Made by a program: the position numbers and the translations under genes. Shown here in pieces: positions 16,214-23,924 of a stretch of 34,558 bases of DNA. Below the pieces are notes generated by a model that saw only the letters and a list, made by a program, of their open reading frames with translations, did no database searches and was not told the DNA's origin. Origin of the DNA: Gammaproteobacteria bacterium. Lineage in GTDB: Bacteria; Pseudomonadota; Gammaproteobacteria; Competibacterales; Competibacteraceae. Location of the stretch: NCBI GenBank assembly GCA_024235035.1, contig JACKNE010000023.1, positions 1-34,558 on the forward strand. The letters run 5' to 3'. Each line of letters opens with the position of its first letter. Position 1 is the first letter of the stretch.

Positions 16214-18106
16214 TTAGTGTTGTCCGATCGCCCGACGTACTTCTTCCAGCGAATTTGGATCGTCCAGGGTAGACAAGTCGCCGGGGTCACGGCCTTCGGC
16301 TAGCGCTTGGATTGAGCGCCGCAACAACTTGCCGGAACGCGTCTTGGGCAGCGCGCTGACGAAGTGAACGGCATGGGGTTTGGCCACCGCTCCCAGCAGC
16401 TCCTGCACCTTGGCGATGATTTCCTTTTCCATCCGTTCAGTAGCGCCCGCCGCGTCAAGTTGCGTCGGATCCTTCAGCCGGCAGAAACCGACCGGCACTT
16501 GACCCTTGACCTTGTCGGCCACGCCAATCACCGCCACTTCGGCCACCGCTGCGTGGGATTGAATCGCTTCCTCGATTTCGCGGGTGCCCAACCGGTGGCC
16601 AGCGACGTTAATGACATCGTCGGTGCGGCCCAGAATGAAGAAGTAACCATCCTCGTCACGTACCGCCCAGTCAGACGAGGTGTACAGTAACTCCTTGAAG
16701 CTGGAGAAATAGCTCTGTACAAAGCGCTTATCGTCGCCCCACACTGTGCTCAGGCAGCCCGGCGGCAAAGGTGGCTCGACAACCAAAACGCCCTTTTCGC
16801 CGCGGGGCACTTCCTCGCCGGTGCCTTCATTGATCACTCGGATGTTGTAGCCGTACACCGGGAAACCTGGCGAACCGAAACGGTTCGGCTTCAAGTCCAC
16901 GCCTGGCAGGTAGGACAGCATCGGCCAGCCGGTCTCGGTCTGCCAGTAATGGTCGATGACCGGGATCTTCAACGCGTCGGTGATCCAGCGTGAAGTCGGT
17001 TCGTCCAGCGGCTCGCCAGCCAGGAACAGGTAACGAAGGCAGGATACGTCATGCATGCTCATGTACTTTTGATCCTGACCTTTCAGGACCCGTACCGCGG
17101 TTGGCGACGAGAACATGGTGCGCACCTGGTACTCGTTGACAATCTTCCACCAGACGCTGGGATCCGGTCGGGTCGGCATCCCTTCGTAGAAGATAGTCGG
17201 CGAACCGTTGATCAACGGCCCGTAGACGATATAGGAATGCCCCACCACCCAGCCGATGTCGGAGGTGGCGAACATCGTTTCGCCGGGGTTGATGTGGTAA
17301 AGGTGCTTCATAGTCGAGGCCAGCGCCACCGCATAGCCGCCGACATCGCGTTGCACGCCCTTGGGAATGCCCGTAGTGCCGGAGGTGTAGAGGATATAGC
17401 TCGGCTCGTTCGACTCCAGCCAGGTAATCGGGACTTCGGCGTCCATGTGCTGGGCGCGCAGCGTCGCGTAATCAACATCACGGCCTTCGACCAGCGTCAG
17501 ACCTTTGTCCAGACCCCGGTTACACATCACGACTTTTTCCGGCGGGAACTTGGCCAGACTACAGGATTCGTCGACCAAGTGCTTGTAAGGTACGGCCTTA
17601 CCGTTACGCATACCAGCGTCGGAGGTGACCATGACCTTGGGCTTAGCATCGTCGATGCGCACCGCCAGGTTGTAGGCGGCAAACCCGCCGAATACCACTG
17701 AATGAACGGCGCCGATCCGGGCGCAAGCCAGAATGGAGAAGAGAGCTTCGGCGATCATCGGCATGTAAATGATGACCCGGTCACCTTTGCCGACGCCTAG
17801 TGATTGCAGCACGGCGGCGAAGCGGTTGACTTCGCGGTGCAACTCGGCGTAGCTGTAGATGACTGTCTCGTCGGTTTCCGTCGAGATGTAGATCAGCGCA
17901 TTCTGATCGGCGCGGTCCGCTAGATGCCGATCCACCGCATTGTAGCAGAGATTGGTTTCGCCACCGACAAACCATTTGCAAAACGGCGGATTGCTGTAGT
18001 CCCGAACTTTCTGCGGCGGTTTGTTCCAGTGGATCAACTGGGCCTGTTCGCCCCAGAAGCCCTCAGGGTCGTCAATAGATCGGCGATGAAATTCTTCATA
18101 ATTCAT
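16214..18106 (-). CDS. prpE: Propionyl-CoA synthetase (propionate--CoA ligase)
   Basis: PrpE activates propionate, and to a lesser extent acetate, to the CoA thioester through an acyl-AMP intermediate in the cytoplasm. At 630 residues it has the usual length. The start MNYEEFHRRSIDDPEGFWGE and FCKWFVGGETNLCYNAVDRH match PrpE more closely than acetyl-CoA synthetase Acs. The AMP-binding P-loop YTSGTTGIPKGVQRDVGGYA is at about residues 240-259, YWQTETGWPML is the adenine-binding region, and the C-terminal TRSGKLLRR holds the catalytic, acetylation-regulated lysine near residue 593. An AAGGA ribosome site precedes the ATG. It lies downstream of mdh on the same strand, separated by 164 bases with a tandem repeat. 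No prpBCD genes are seen, so the methylcitrate cycle cannot be inferred here. Confidence 0.93.
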   Translation of the reverse strand: MNYEEFHRRSIDDPEGFWGEQAQLIHWNKPPQKVRDYSNPPFCKWFVGGETNLCYNAVDRHLADRADQNALIYISTETDETVIYSYAELHREVNRFAAVLQSLGVGKGDRVIIYMPMIAEALFSILACARIGAVHSVVFGGFAAYNLAVRIDDAKPKVMVTSDAGMRNGKAVPYKHLVDESCSLAKFPPEKVVMCNRGLDKGLTLVEGRDVDYATLRAQHMDAEVPITWLESNEPSYILYTSGTTGIPKGVQRDVGGYAVALASTMKHLYHINPGETMFATSDIGWVVGHSYIVYGPLINGSPTIFYEGMPTRPDPSVWWKIVNEYQVRTMFSSPTAVRVLKGQDQKYMSMHDVSCLRYLFLAGEPLDEPTSRWITDALKIPVIDHYWQTETGWPMLSYLPGVDLKPNRFGSPGFPVYGYNIRVINEGTGEEVPRGEKGVLVVEPPLPPGCLSTVWGDDKRFVQSYFSSFKELLYTSSDWAVRDEDGYFFILGRTDDVINVAGHRLGTREIEEAIQSHAAVAEVAVIGVADKVKGQVPVGFCRLKDPTQLDAAGATERMEKEIIAKVQELLGAVAKPHAVHFVSALPKTRSGKLLRRSIQALAEGRDPGDLSTLDDPNSLEEVRRAIGQH

Positions 18107-18207
18107 GCTTGAGTATCCTTCAGCTTCGATGGTTTGGAAGCGCGACGTTTATGTTTGTCGGCGGCAATTAGTGTAGTTGCTTACTCGGAAATTTCCTGTC
18201 GTAACCG

Positions 18208-18236
18208 CTCGACTCTCGACTCTCGACTCTCGACTC
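18208..18236. repeat. Four tandem copies of a 7-base unit
   Basis: The unit TCGACTC is repeated four times without interruption between prpE and mdh. It lies just upstream of prpE on the minus strand and directly beside a perfect hairpin. Short repeats of this kind can vary in number by replication slippage. Confidence 0.85.
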
Positions 18237-18239
18237 CGA

Positions 18240-18261
18240 CCCTTCCCCTGAAGGGGAAGGG
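18240..18261. terminator. Perfect palindromic hairpin after mdh
   Basis: CCCTTCCCC and GGGGAAGGG form a nine-base perfect stem with a TGAA tetraloop, nine bases beyond the mdh stop. No T-run follows on either strand, so it may be a Rho-assisted or partial terminator or an mRNA 3'-end stabiliser rather than a full intrinsic terminator. Confidence 0.55.
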
Positions 18262-18270
18262 AATCGTTGC

Positions 18271-19251
18271 CTACTTGAGCAAGTTCTCAATGCTAGCGCG
18301 TTCCTCGCGCAACTCCTTGTCGGTGGCGTCCATCTTGCCACGGCTGAACTCGTCGATCGGCAGGCCCTGCACGATCTCATAATCACCATTCTTGCAGACG
18401 CAGGGGTAGGAGTAGATCACGCCCTCGCTGATGCCGTAGGAGCCATCGGCAGGCACTGCCATGCTGACCCAATCACCCTCGGGAGTACCCAGCGTCCAAT
18501 CGCGCATGTGGTCGATGGCCGAAGAGGCGGCAGAGGCGGCGGAAGAAGCGCCACGGGCTTTGATGATCGCCGCGCCACGTTGCTGTACGGTAGGAATGAA
18601 GGTATCGCGATACCAGCTTTGGTCAACCAGCGAGGCTGCTGCCTGATCTTTGATGGTACATTGGCCGATATCAGGATACTGGGTCGCCGAGTGGTTGCCC
18701 CAGATCGTCATTTTTTTGATGTCGTTGACGTGGGTACCGGTTTTCTCAGCCAGCTGGCTCAGGGCGCGGTTGTGATCCAGACGGGTCATGGCGTGAAACT
18801 GGCGCGGGCTTAGGTCGGGGGCGCTACTGGCGGCAATCAGGGAGTTGGTGTTGGCTGGATTGCCGACCACCAGCACCCGCACGTCGCGGGCGGCATAGTC
18901 GTTCAGCGCCTTGCCTTGCGGCCCGAAGATCGCACCGTTGGCGGTCAGTAGATCCTTGCGCTCCATGCCGGGGCCGCGCGGCCGGGCGCCGACCAGCATG
19001 GCAAAATTGGCATCGGTGAAAGCGGTTTTCAGGTCGTCGGTGGCGACCACGCCGGCCAGCAGTGGGAAGGCGCAATCGTTCAATTCCATCACGACACCCT
19101 GCAGAGCTTGTAGCGCCGGGGTGATTTCCAACAATTGCAGGATCACTGGCTGATCGGGACCCAGCATACTGCCCGAAGCGATCCGGAAAGCCATGGCGTA
19201 GCCGATATTGCCGGCGGCGCCGGTGATCACGACGCGGACAGGGTTTTTCAT
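18271..19251 (-). CDS. mdh: Malate dehydrogenase
   Basis: Malate dehydrogenase interconverts malate and oxaloacetate with NAD in the citric acid cycle. The 326-residue protein starts with the Rossmann motif VVITGAAGNIGYAMAFRIA. Substrate-binding arginines are in GARPRGPGMERKDLL (Arg92, Arg98) and in RLDHNRA (Arg162), and the catalytic pair is Asp159 and His187 (in IWGNHS). The sequence is of the cytosolic-type MDH group 2 (GAAGNIGY, LEITPALQALQG), with the usual length. A strong AAAGGAG ribosome site lies seven bases before the ATG at 19251. It is followed by prpE on the same strand, which may place propionate and dicarboxylate metabolism together. Confidence 0.95.
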   Translation of the reverse strand: MKNPVRVVITGAAGNIGYAMAFRIASGSMLGPDQPVILQLLEITPALQALQGVVMELNDCAFPLLAGVVATDDLKTAFTDANFAMLVGARPRGPGMERKDLLTANGAIFGPQGKALNDYAARDVRVLVVGNPANTNSLIAASSAPDLSPRQFHAMTRLDHNRALSQLAEKTGTHVNDIKKMTIWGNHSATQYPDIGQCTIKDQAAASLVDQSWYRDTFIPTVQQRGAAIIKARGASSAASAASSAIDHMRDWTLGTPEGDWVSMAVPADGSYGISEGVIYSYPCVCKNGDYEIVQGLPIDEFSRGKMDATDKELREERASIENLLK

Positions 19252-19481
19252 GCTTATGCTCCTTTGATATTAGCGATGAATGGCAAGAGCGGGTTGGAAA
19301 AAATCCCAGATCTGGTGTACGACGTGGTTCGAGCATACAGAGATTCGGGACTGTGGCGACCAGTTATAATGCCCGACGCTGCTTAGTTGGGGCAGCATTG
19401 TTTGGTTAAATAGAAATGGTAACGTAGATTGCCGTGTTTTTAAACGAATGCTGGCGTTGGCCGGCAAAGGTTCTCCAGAAA

Positions 19482-20210
19482 ATGAGTGCTTCCCTCATCG
19501 AAGGCGCAAATTACGTGCTGACAGGTTTGCGTTGGTTGCCACGCCGTGAACTATACAGTTTCGTGGCGATTCCGCTGTTGATCAATGCATTGTTGTTCGG
19601 CATGGGTGTCTGGTGGAGTGTCGGTCAGCTTCAGCATCTGGACCAGATGGTAGAAAGTTGGCTGCCAAACTGGTTGAGTTGGTTACATTGGCTATTATGG
19701 CCGGTATTTGCGCTGACTGTGTTGGTGGTAGTGTTTTACACTTTCTCAGTGGTGGCGAACTTGATCGCTGCACCATTCAACGGTCTACTGGCCGAACGAG
19801 TGAAGAAGCTGGTCCGTTTAGGGCGCGCCGCCCGTCCGGACGCCAACATGAACTGGAAAGATCTGATTCTGAGTCCGCTGACCGAGCTAAAAAAGCTTTT
19901 GTACTTCGTTGGCTGGGCCATTCCATTGTTGCTGTTGTCGTTTGTGCCGGTGATTAATGTCGCTGCGCCGGTGCTGTGGGTGCTATTTGGCGCTTGGATG
20001 CTAGCTTTGGAGTATGCTGATTATCCGTTGGGTGACCGGGGTCTGTCGTTCCGGGAGCAGCGCCAGCTGCTGCGCCGGCATTGGCCGCTGACTCTGGGTT
20101 TTGGCGGCATGACCCTGGTGTTGACCCTGATTCCGGTATTGAATTTCCTGGCCATGCCAGCGGCGGTAATCGGTGCAACCTTGATGTGGGAACAAGAAGT
20201 GCCAGGGTAA
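19482..20210 (+). CDS. cysZ: CysZ-type sulfate permease (EI24 family)
   Basis: CysZ is an inner-membrane protein that mediates sulfate uptake for cysteine synthesis. From the ATG at 19482 the protein is 242 residues, close to the family size, with several hydrophobic segments. Characteristic CysZ blocks are RELYSFVAIPLLINALLFGM, SVVANLIAAPFNGLLAERV, VAAPVLWVLFGAWMLALEY and FLAMPAAVIGATLMW. The open frame extends to 19434, but the start MSASLIEGANYVLTGL aligns best with the expected N-terminus. The ribosome site is weak. It is divergent from mdh across a 230-base interval where I see no other gene. No other sulfur-assimilation gene is nearby. Confidence 0.9.
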   Translation: MSASLIEGANYVLTGLRWLPRRELYSFVAIPLLINALLFGMGVWWSVGQLQHLDQMVESWLPNWLSWLHWLLWPVFALTVLVVVFYTFSVVANLIAAPFNGLLAERVKKLVRLGRAARPDANMNWKDLILSPLTELKKLLYFVGWAIPLLLLSFVPVINVAAPVLWVLFGAWMLALEYADYPLGDRGLSFREQRQLLRRHWPLTLGFGGMTLVLTLIPVLNFLAMPAAVIGATLMWEQEVPG

Positions 20211-20437
20211 GCAGTTGTGTTAAAAAAACAGACCAGGCGACCGCTTGCACAGTAAGCGAATAGATCACCTGCCAATGGTGCGGCAGAGCAGCCAGTGTGC
20301 TGGAAAGCTGTTGAGTGACGGGCTGGTGTTGCTCGCGCAAACACGAAAACTGACTAAGCATCCCCATGCCCCCGGAGTCTGATAAGATTAGCATCGTATC
20401 ATCCAAACCCGTCTAAAACTTATCCAAAGGACGATCC

Positions 20438-20824
20438 ATGAACTCTCGTAAACTGCTTGCATCCGCGTTAATTTTGGGACTGGGGACGCTAGCGGGCTGC
20501 TCGACGGAGAAGCCAGTGAGCTTCCAGAAGGATATAGCGCCGATCCTGAAAGCTGGCTGCGCAGAATGTCATACCGCGCCCGATGGCGAGGGCTACCAGA
20601 AGAGTGGCTTGGCGGTGGGCACATATGAAGAACTGATGAAGGGCACCAAAATGGGGCCGGTCATCATTCCTGGCCAGAGTCTTAACAGTAGCCTGAACCG
20701 GTTGGCCGAAGGCCGGCCCGGCGTCGATCCTTCTATCCAGATGCCGCATGGCAAAGTGAAGCTACCAGAAGCACAACTTGCGCTCCTGCGCAAATGGGTC
20801 GATCAGGGCGCCAAGAACAATTGA
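20438..20824 (+). CDS. Lipid-anchored c-type cytochrome-like protein
   Basis: A 128-residue protein with a lipoprotein signal peptide, MNSRKLLASALILGLGTLAG followed by lipobox Cys21, and one heme-binding motif CAECH at residues 41-45. A methionine in SIQMPHGKVKL may be the sixth heme ligand. It resembles the small cytochrome-like modules found in cytochrome-rich proteins (FQKDIAPILKAGCAECHT). It is expected to be membrane-anchored on the periplasmic side and to transfer electrons, with partners unknown. An AAAGGA ribosome site lies shortly before the ATG at 20438. It stands between cysZ and relA, separated from relA by 174 bases. Confidence 0.85.
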   Translation: MNSRKLLASALILGLGTLAGCSTEKPVSFQKDIAPILKAGCAECHTAPDGEGYQKSGLAVGTYEELMKGTKMGPVIIPGQSLNSSLNRLAEGRPGVDPSIQMPHGKVKLPEAQLALLRKWVDQGAKNN

Positions 20825-20998
20825 ATGCAGGGTTTTCCGAGTGCCTAGAGCAGCATCGCGCCCGACTTGACACGGACAGGATGCCTGCTCTACTACCTCT
20901 TGATCAGCCATTCGCGCTTCCAACCCCCGTCGTTCGCCCCACTGGCTTTCCGGTGTCGGCGTCCCCGTCCGTTTTGGGCTGCCTTCTGGGGATGCAAT

Positions 20999-23143
20999 AT
21001 GGTCGCTTCCAGACAGACCGCGCTTGTGGGCGCGGATTTCGATACATGGTTGAATACCCTCGATATCCAGTGGACGCCAGCACAGGTTGAGATCGTGCGG
21101 CGCGCCTACATGCTAGGCGGTGAACCGGAGTTAGCGGTCGCTGATCTGTTGATCGACCTGGGTATGGACCACGAAACGGCTGCTGCCGCCTTACTTCACT
21201 CACCAGTGGTGGATGGACGACTCACTTCACCGGAGGTGCGAGAGCAGTTTGGAGAAACCATCGCCCAGATGGTGGACGGTGTCATCAAACTCGATGCTAT
21301 TGGTGAGTTGCATCAGAGTAGTCAACATATCGGCAGCCAGTTGGAAAGCTTGCGCAAGATGTTGCTGGCGATGGCCCAGGATCTGCGGGTGGTGCTGATT
21401 CGGTTGGCGATGCAGCTCTATGCCTTGCGTCGGCTTGGGCAGCTGATCCCAGAAGAACAGCAACGCGTTGCTCGGGAAACTCTGGATGTATTCTCGCCAC
21501 TCGCCAACCGGCTCGGTATTGGCCGTATCAAGTGGGAAATGGAGGATCTGGCGCTACGCTATTTGGAGCCGACGACCTACAAGCAATTGGCTACGGTGCT
21601 TGATCAGCGTCGCGTTGACCGTGAACAGTATATTGCCCAGGCCGCAGAGAAGTTGCGCGCTTGTCTGCGAGATGCTCATCTTCGCGCTGAGGTCAGCGGC
21701 CGAGTCAAGCATATCTATAGCATTTGGCGGAAGATGCAACGCAAGAAACTATCCTTCGAACAAGTCTTCGATGTGCGGGCGGTGCGGGTTCTCGTCGAGA
21801 CGGTAAATGATTGTTATGCAGCCCTTGGGGTCGTTCACGCTCACTGGAATCATATCCATCAGGAATTCGATGACTATATCGCACATCCCAAGCCGAATGG
21901 TTATCAATCGTTGCATACGGCGGTCGTAGGGCCAGAAGGTCGTAACCTAGAAGTGCAGATTCGCACCTTCGATATGCACCAGAATGCCGAACTGGGTATC
22001 GCTGCGCACTGGCATTATAAGGAGGGTGGCAAGGGTCCGAGTGAGGCGGCGGCCCAACAAATTTCCTGGTTGCGGCAAATGCTGGAATATCGGGAAGAAG
22101 GTTCCGACGATGGCGATTTGTTGGAGCGATTCAAGGCAGAAGCGTTTCAGGATCGAGTATACGCGATTACCCCCAAAGGCACGATCATTGAGTTGCCGCA
22201 GGGCGCTACTCCGCTGGATTTCGCTTATCACGTCCATACCGAGGTCGGGCATCGTTGTCGAGGCGCCAAAGTCAACAATCGTATTGTGCCACTGACTTAT
22301 GAGCTCAAGAATGGCGAGCAAGTGGACGTGTTGACGACCAAGGCGGGTGGACCTAGCCGAGATTGGTTGAGTCCTCATCTGGGTTATGTCAAGAGCAATC
22401 GAGCGCGAGCCAAGATCCGGCAGTGGTTCGTTCAGCAGGATCAGGACAAGAGTATCACCTCAGGCCGTACTGCCCTGGAACGGGAATTTCAGCGGCTGGG
22501 TATTCGTCATCTTAAGTTGGAAAAGGTAGCGGAGCGACTCGGTTTCACTAGACCTGATGAGTTGTTCGCCACGATCGGTCACGGCGCGCTGACCACCAGT
22601 CAGGTGGTGTCCAAAGTTCAAGATTTGTTGCCGCAAGCACCGCTCGTCGCAGACAGTCTGCCGGTGATTCGCAAGCCCAAAGCGGCTGAGCCAGGCAAAA
22701 ACGATGTACGGATTCGTGGCGTTGGGCAATTATTGACGCAGATCGCTCATTGTTGCCAACCGGCTCCGTTCGAACCGATCGCCGGCTACATCACGCAGGG
22801 GCGCGGCGTCAGCATCCATCGGCAGGATTGCGCCAACCTGCTGGCGTTGGTCAACCAACATGGCGAGCGGGTCATTGAGGTCGGTTGGGGCGATACGCCG
22901 GCCACTTACCCGGTGGATATCATGATCGTCGCCCATGACCGGTCCGGCTTGCTACGGGACATCACCTCGATTCTCGCCAATGAGCAGGTCAATGTGTTGG
23001 GCGCCAATACGCTGACCGACCGGGAAACCTCGATTGCCCGCATGGGGTTGACGCTGGAGATCACCGATGTCGTGCAACTCAGCCGGGTGCTGGACAAGAT
23101 CGGTCAGTTGCGCAATGTGATGGAGGCGTATCGGAAGACCTGA
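20999..23143 (+). CDS. relA: GTP pyrophosphokinase RelA
   Basis: RelA makes the alarmone (p)ppGpp from ATP and GTP on stalled ribosomes. From the ATG at 20999 the protein is 714 residues. The N-terminal hydrolase-like domain has lost the HD motif: where SpoT reads ALLHD, this reads ALLHSPVVDG (near residue 65), so hydrolase activity is unlikely. The synthetase domain includes GRVKHIYSIWRKMQRKKLSF near residue 233, FDVRAVRVLVE and NGYQSLHTAVVGPEGR. A TGS domain runs from about 384 to 445 (DRVYAITPKGTIIELPQGAT), and an ACT domain ends the protein from about 635. The frame extends upstream to 20867, but MVASRQTALVGADFD with GGGG upstream is the better start. It is followed by a strong hairpin. 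Confidence 0.95.
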   Translation: MVASRQTALVGADFDTWLNTLDIQWTPAQVEIVRRAYMLGGEPELAVADLLIDLGMDHETAAAALLHSPVVDGRLTSPEVREQFGETIAQMVDGVIKLDAIGELHQSSQHIGSQLESLRKMLLAMAQDLRVVLIRLAMQLYALRRLGQLIPEEQQRVARETLDVFSPLANRLGIGRIKWEMEDLALRYLEPTTYKQLATVLDQRRVDREQYIAQAAEKLRACLRDAHLRAEVSGRVKHIYSIWRKMQRKKLSFEQVFDVRAVRVLVETVNDCYAALGVVHAHWNHIHQEFDDYIAHPKPNGYQSLHTAVVGPEGRNLEVQIRTFDMHQNAELGIAAHWHYKEGGKGPSEAAAQQISWLRQMLEYREEGSDDGDLLERFKAEAFQDRVYAITPKGTIIELPQGATPLDFAYHVHTEVGHRCRGAKVNNRIVPLTYELKNGEQVDVLTTKAGGPSRDWLSPHLGYVKSNRARAKIRQWFVQQDQDKSITSGRTALEREFQRLGIRHLKLEKVAERLGFTRPDELFATIGHGALTTSQVVSKVQDLLPQAPLVADSLPVIRKPKAAEPGKNDVRIRGVGQLLTQIAHCCQPAPFEPIAGYITQGRGVSIHRQDCANLLALVNQHGERVIEVGWGDTPATYPVDIMIVAHDRSGLLRDITSILANEQVNVLGANTLTDRETSIARMGLTLEITDVVQLSRVLDKIGQLRNVMEAYRKT

Positions 23144-23257
23144 CAGGCGCCGGAAACCATATTTGGTTCTTCGACTCCATGAGTTCTTGCGGCGGTAACC
23201 AGAAAGTCACCATAACGTTGCATCTCCTTATATCCTATAGTGATTCCCCTAAATAAG

Positions 23258-23301
23258 AAATCTTCGTCGGGTGGACCTAACAGCCCACCCGACGAAGATT
23301 T
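23258..23301. terminator. 17-base perfect hairpin between relA and cytochrome gene
   Basis: AAATCTTCGTCGGGTGG (23258-23274) and its perfect complement (23285-23301) form a 17-base stem with a ten-base loop. It lies between the convergent relA and cytochrome c-prime genes, 115 bases past relA. A T-rich stretch CTTATTT follows on the minus strand, so bidirectional termination is likely; on the plus strand a T-run occurs only at 23314-23320. Confidence 0.7.
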
Positions 23302-23331
23302 GGCGGATATCACCTTTTTTTGGAGATCGCC

Positions 23332-23802
23332 TTAATCCTCACGAAATTCCTTGTGGCAAGCTTTACAGGTTTCGGCGGTCTTGCCAAATTGTGCTTTGAT
23401 GGCGGCTTCGTCCCCACCCTTGGCAACCTCAGCAAGCTTGGCGGCTTCCCCCTCGAAGTCATTCATGGCGGTTTCGAACTTGTCCCAGTTTGTCCAAATC
23501 TCTGGCTTAGCTTCGGTATTTTTTACTGCGTCCGGCCCGGAACCTTTGGGAAAACCTTCCAACGCCGCCTTGCTCATCAGTTCGATATATTGTGCGTGAC
23601 GAGCAACGGCAGCGGCATCGAAGGGCACTTCACCTTTAACCATCGCTCCAATGGGTTTGAAATTCCAGCCGATAACTGTATAGATCGACTGTCGGTATCT
23701 CGCGGCATCTTCCGGTTTTGGACCTGCTGCGCTGGCCACGGTCGAGAACCCAAAACCGACAAGAGCGCTGACTAGAAAAACGCCAAGTAACTTGTTATTC
23801 AT
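23332..23802 (-). CDS. Cytochrome c-prime family protein
   Basis: A periplasmic cytochrome of the c-prime/c-556 type, 156 residues long. It has a Sec signal peptide (MNNKLLGVFLVSALVGFGFS, cleavage near ASAAGPKPED), a four-helix-bundle-like sequence, and the heme-binding motif CKACH near the C-terminus (Cys146 to His150) followed by KEFRED. That placement of CxxCH close to the end is characteristic of this family. Members bind nitric oxide or carry electrons; the exact role here is unknown. A GAGGCGG ribosome-type site precedes the start; a TTG at 23805 is an alternative. It is convergent with relA and lies downstream of the patatin gene on the same strand, 122 bases away. Confidence 0.93.
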   Translation of the reverse strand: MNNKLLGVFLVSALVGFGFSTVASAAGPKPEDAARYRQSIYTVIGWNFKPIGAMVKGEVPFDAAAVARHAQYIELMSKAALEGFPKGSGPDAVKNTEAKPEIWTNWDKFETAMNDFEGEAAKLAEVAKGGDEAAIKAQFGKTAETCKACHKEFRED

Positions 23803-23924
23803 CAATTTTTCCGCCTCTTAGAATTTTGACTGAAAAAGTCCTATAACAATAATGGCATGAGGTTACCATTTTGCAAGCACAAGCTGAAGGTAGACTGAAT
23901 CATGTGGGGCCATCGCAGTGAGAC

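Noticed and set aside
17051..17701. 216-residue plus-strand open frame opposite prpE
   Set aside because: It is antisense to the conserved AMP-binding core of prpE and has no independent support.
16214..18106. Assignment as acetyl-CoA synthetase Acs
   Set aside because: The start and the VQRDVGGYA block match PrpE better than Acs, and the length is nearer PrpE.
20999..23143. Assignment as bifunctional SpoT
   Set aside because: The HD hydrolase motif is replaced (LLHSPVVDG), and the synthetase region reads like RelA.
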